Under the pieces are notes generated by a model. The model was not told the origin of the DNA and did no database searches. It worked only from the letters and a program-made list of their open reading frames with translations. From positions 1 through 6,672 of the forward strand of contig CAZZIZ010000185.1 of assembly GCA_964654535.1 (NCBI GenBank): a stretch of 6,672 bases of DNA, given 5' to 3'. Both the position numbers and the translations under genes were made by a program. Shown here in pieces: positions 6,471 through 6,672 of this stretch. How positions within the stretch are numbered: position 1 is the stretch's first letter; each line of letters starts with the position of its first letter. The stretch is from CAZZIZ01 sp964654535 (GTDB lineage: Bacteria; Bacteroidota; Bacteroidia; Chitinophagales; UBA2359).

Positions 6471-6595
6471 CAAAATATATTAATAAAGTCAGACTCGTAT
6501 AAACAGAAGCACAGCCTTAACACTTGACAATGAAAACCTTAAGTCAGATAAAGTCAGGCCTTATACATTCAAAAATTCGCCAGAATATTGAGTTT

Positions 6596-6672
6596 GGGCG
6601 TGCCCCGCTCGCATCTTGCTTCGCCCAAGTTCAGGGTCGGGCTTTCGGGGCTCGCTCTGTTCTGCTTGCTGC
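6596..6672 (+). repeat. 5' part of dispersed intergenic repeat element (copy 3, cut by window end)
   Basis: GGGCGTGCCCCGCTCGC (6596-6612) matches the reverse complement of 1241-1257 at 15 of 17 bases. Box 6627-6665, containing CGGGCTTTCGG and ending TCGCTCTGTTCTGC, matches the reverse complement of 1141-1179 at 34 of 39. The spacer between the boxes is 14 bases here and 61 in copy 2. A 7-bp stem, TTGGGCG (6594-6600) with CGCCCAA (6622-6628), forms the first hairpin. The 3' end of this copy lies outside the window. Confidence 0.8.

Noticed and set aside
6413..6523. N-terminal extension of the secreted protein to ATG 6523
   Set aside because: The extra 37 residues would bury the clear signal peptide that starts at 6412, are Cys/Trp-rich without family resemblance, and cover the predicted promoter.
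6524..6552. TTGACA-N17-GATAAA as a plus-strand sigma-70-type promoter
   Set aside because: No plus-strand gene follows, the -10 box is poor, and the Bacteroidota primary sigma factor uses a different consensus.

Overview
The window looks chromosomal and comes from a member of the Bacteroidota, probably a marine or environmental flavobacterium-like or cytophaga-like lineage. The main evidence is the long secreted protein at 3452-6412. It ends in a type IX secretion (T9SS) type A C-terminal sorting domain, and that secretion system is confined to this phylum and its close relatives. AT-rich start regions without Shine-Dalgarno sequences and TTG...TAnnTTTG-like promoter candidates agree with this. 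The species cannot be named from the sequence.

Layout: (1) 1-55 is the 3' end of a repeated intergenic element. (2) 50-973 (minus) encodes a CPBP-family (CAAX-protease-like) intramembrane metalloprotease. (3) 974-1437 holds no gene. It contains four tandem copies of a 15-bp unit (991-1047), a complete 208-bp copy of the intergenic element in minus orientation (1050-1257), and the dnaK leader (1258-1437). (4) 1438-3363 (plus) is dnaK, the Hsp70 chaperone, followed by a strong intrinsic terminator at 3387-3422. (5) 3452-6412 (minus, convergent with dnaK) encodes a secreted FG-GAP/VCBS-repeat, double-PKD, T9SS-sorted protein with a clear signal peptide. (6) 6413-6595 is its promoter region. (7) 6596-6672 is the 5' part of a third copy of the intergenic element, cut by the window end.

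The genes do not form an operon. All three appear to be separate transcription units: the protease and dnaK diverge, and dnaK and the secreted protein converge. The feature that ties the window together is the repeat family. Three copies, two cut by the window ends, sit at the boundaries of the gene blocks in alternating orientation. They share fixed boxes (GGGCGTGyCCCGCTCrC; a 39-nt middle box containing CGGGCTTTCGG; CTATCCCTCACGC) separated by hairpins that differ between copies. This is the most unusual material in the window. The protein-coding genes themselves belong to known families.
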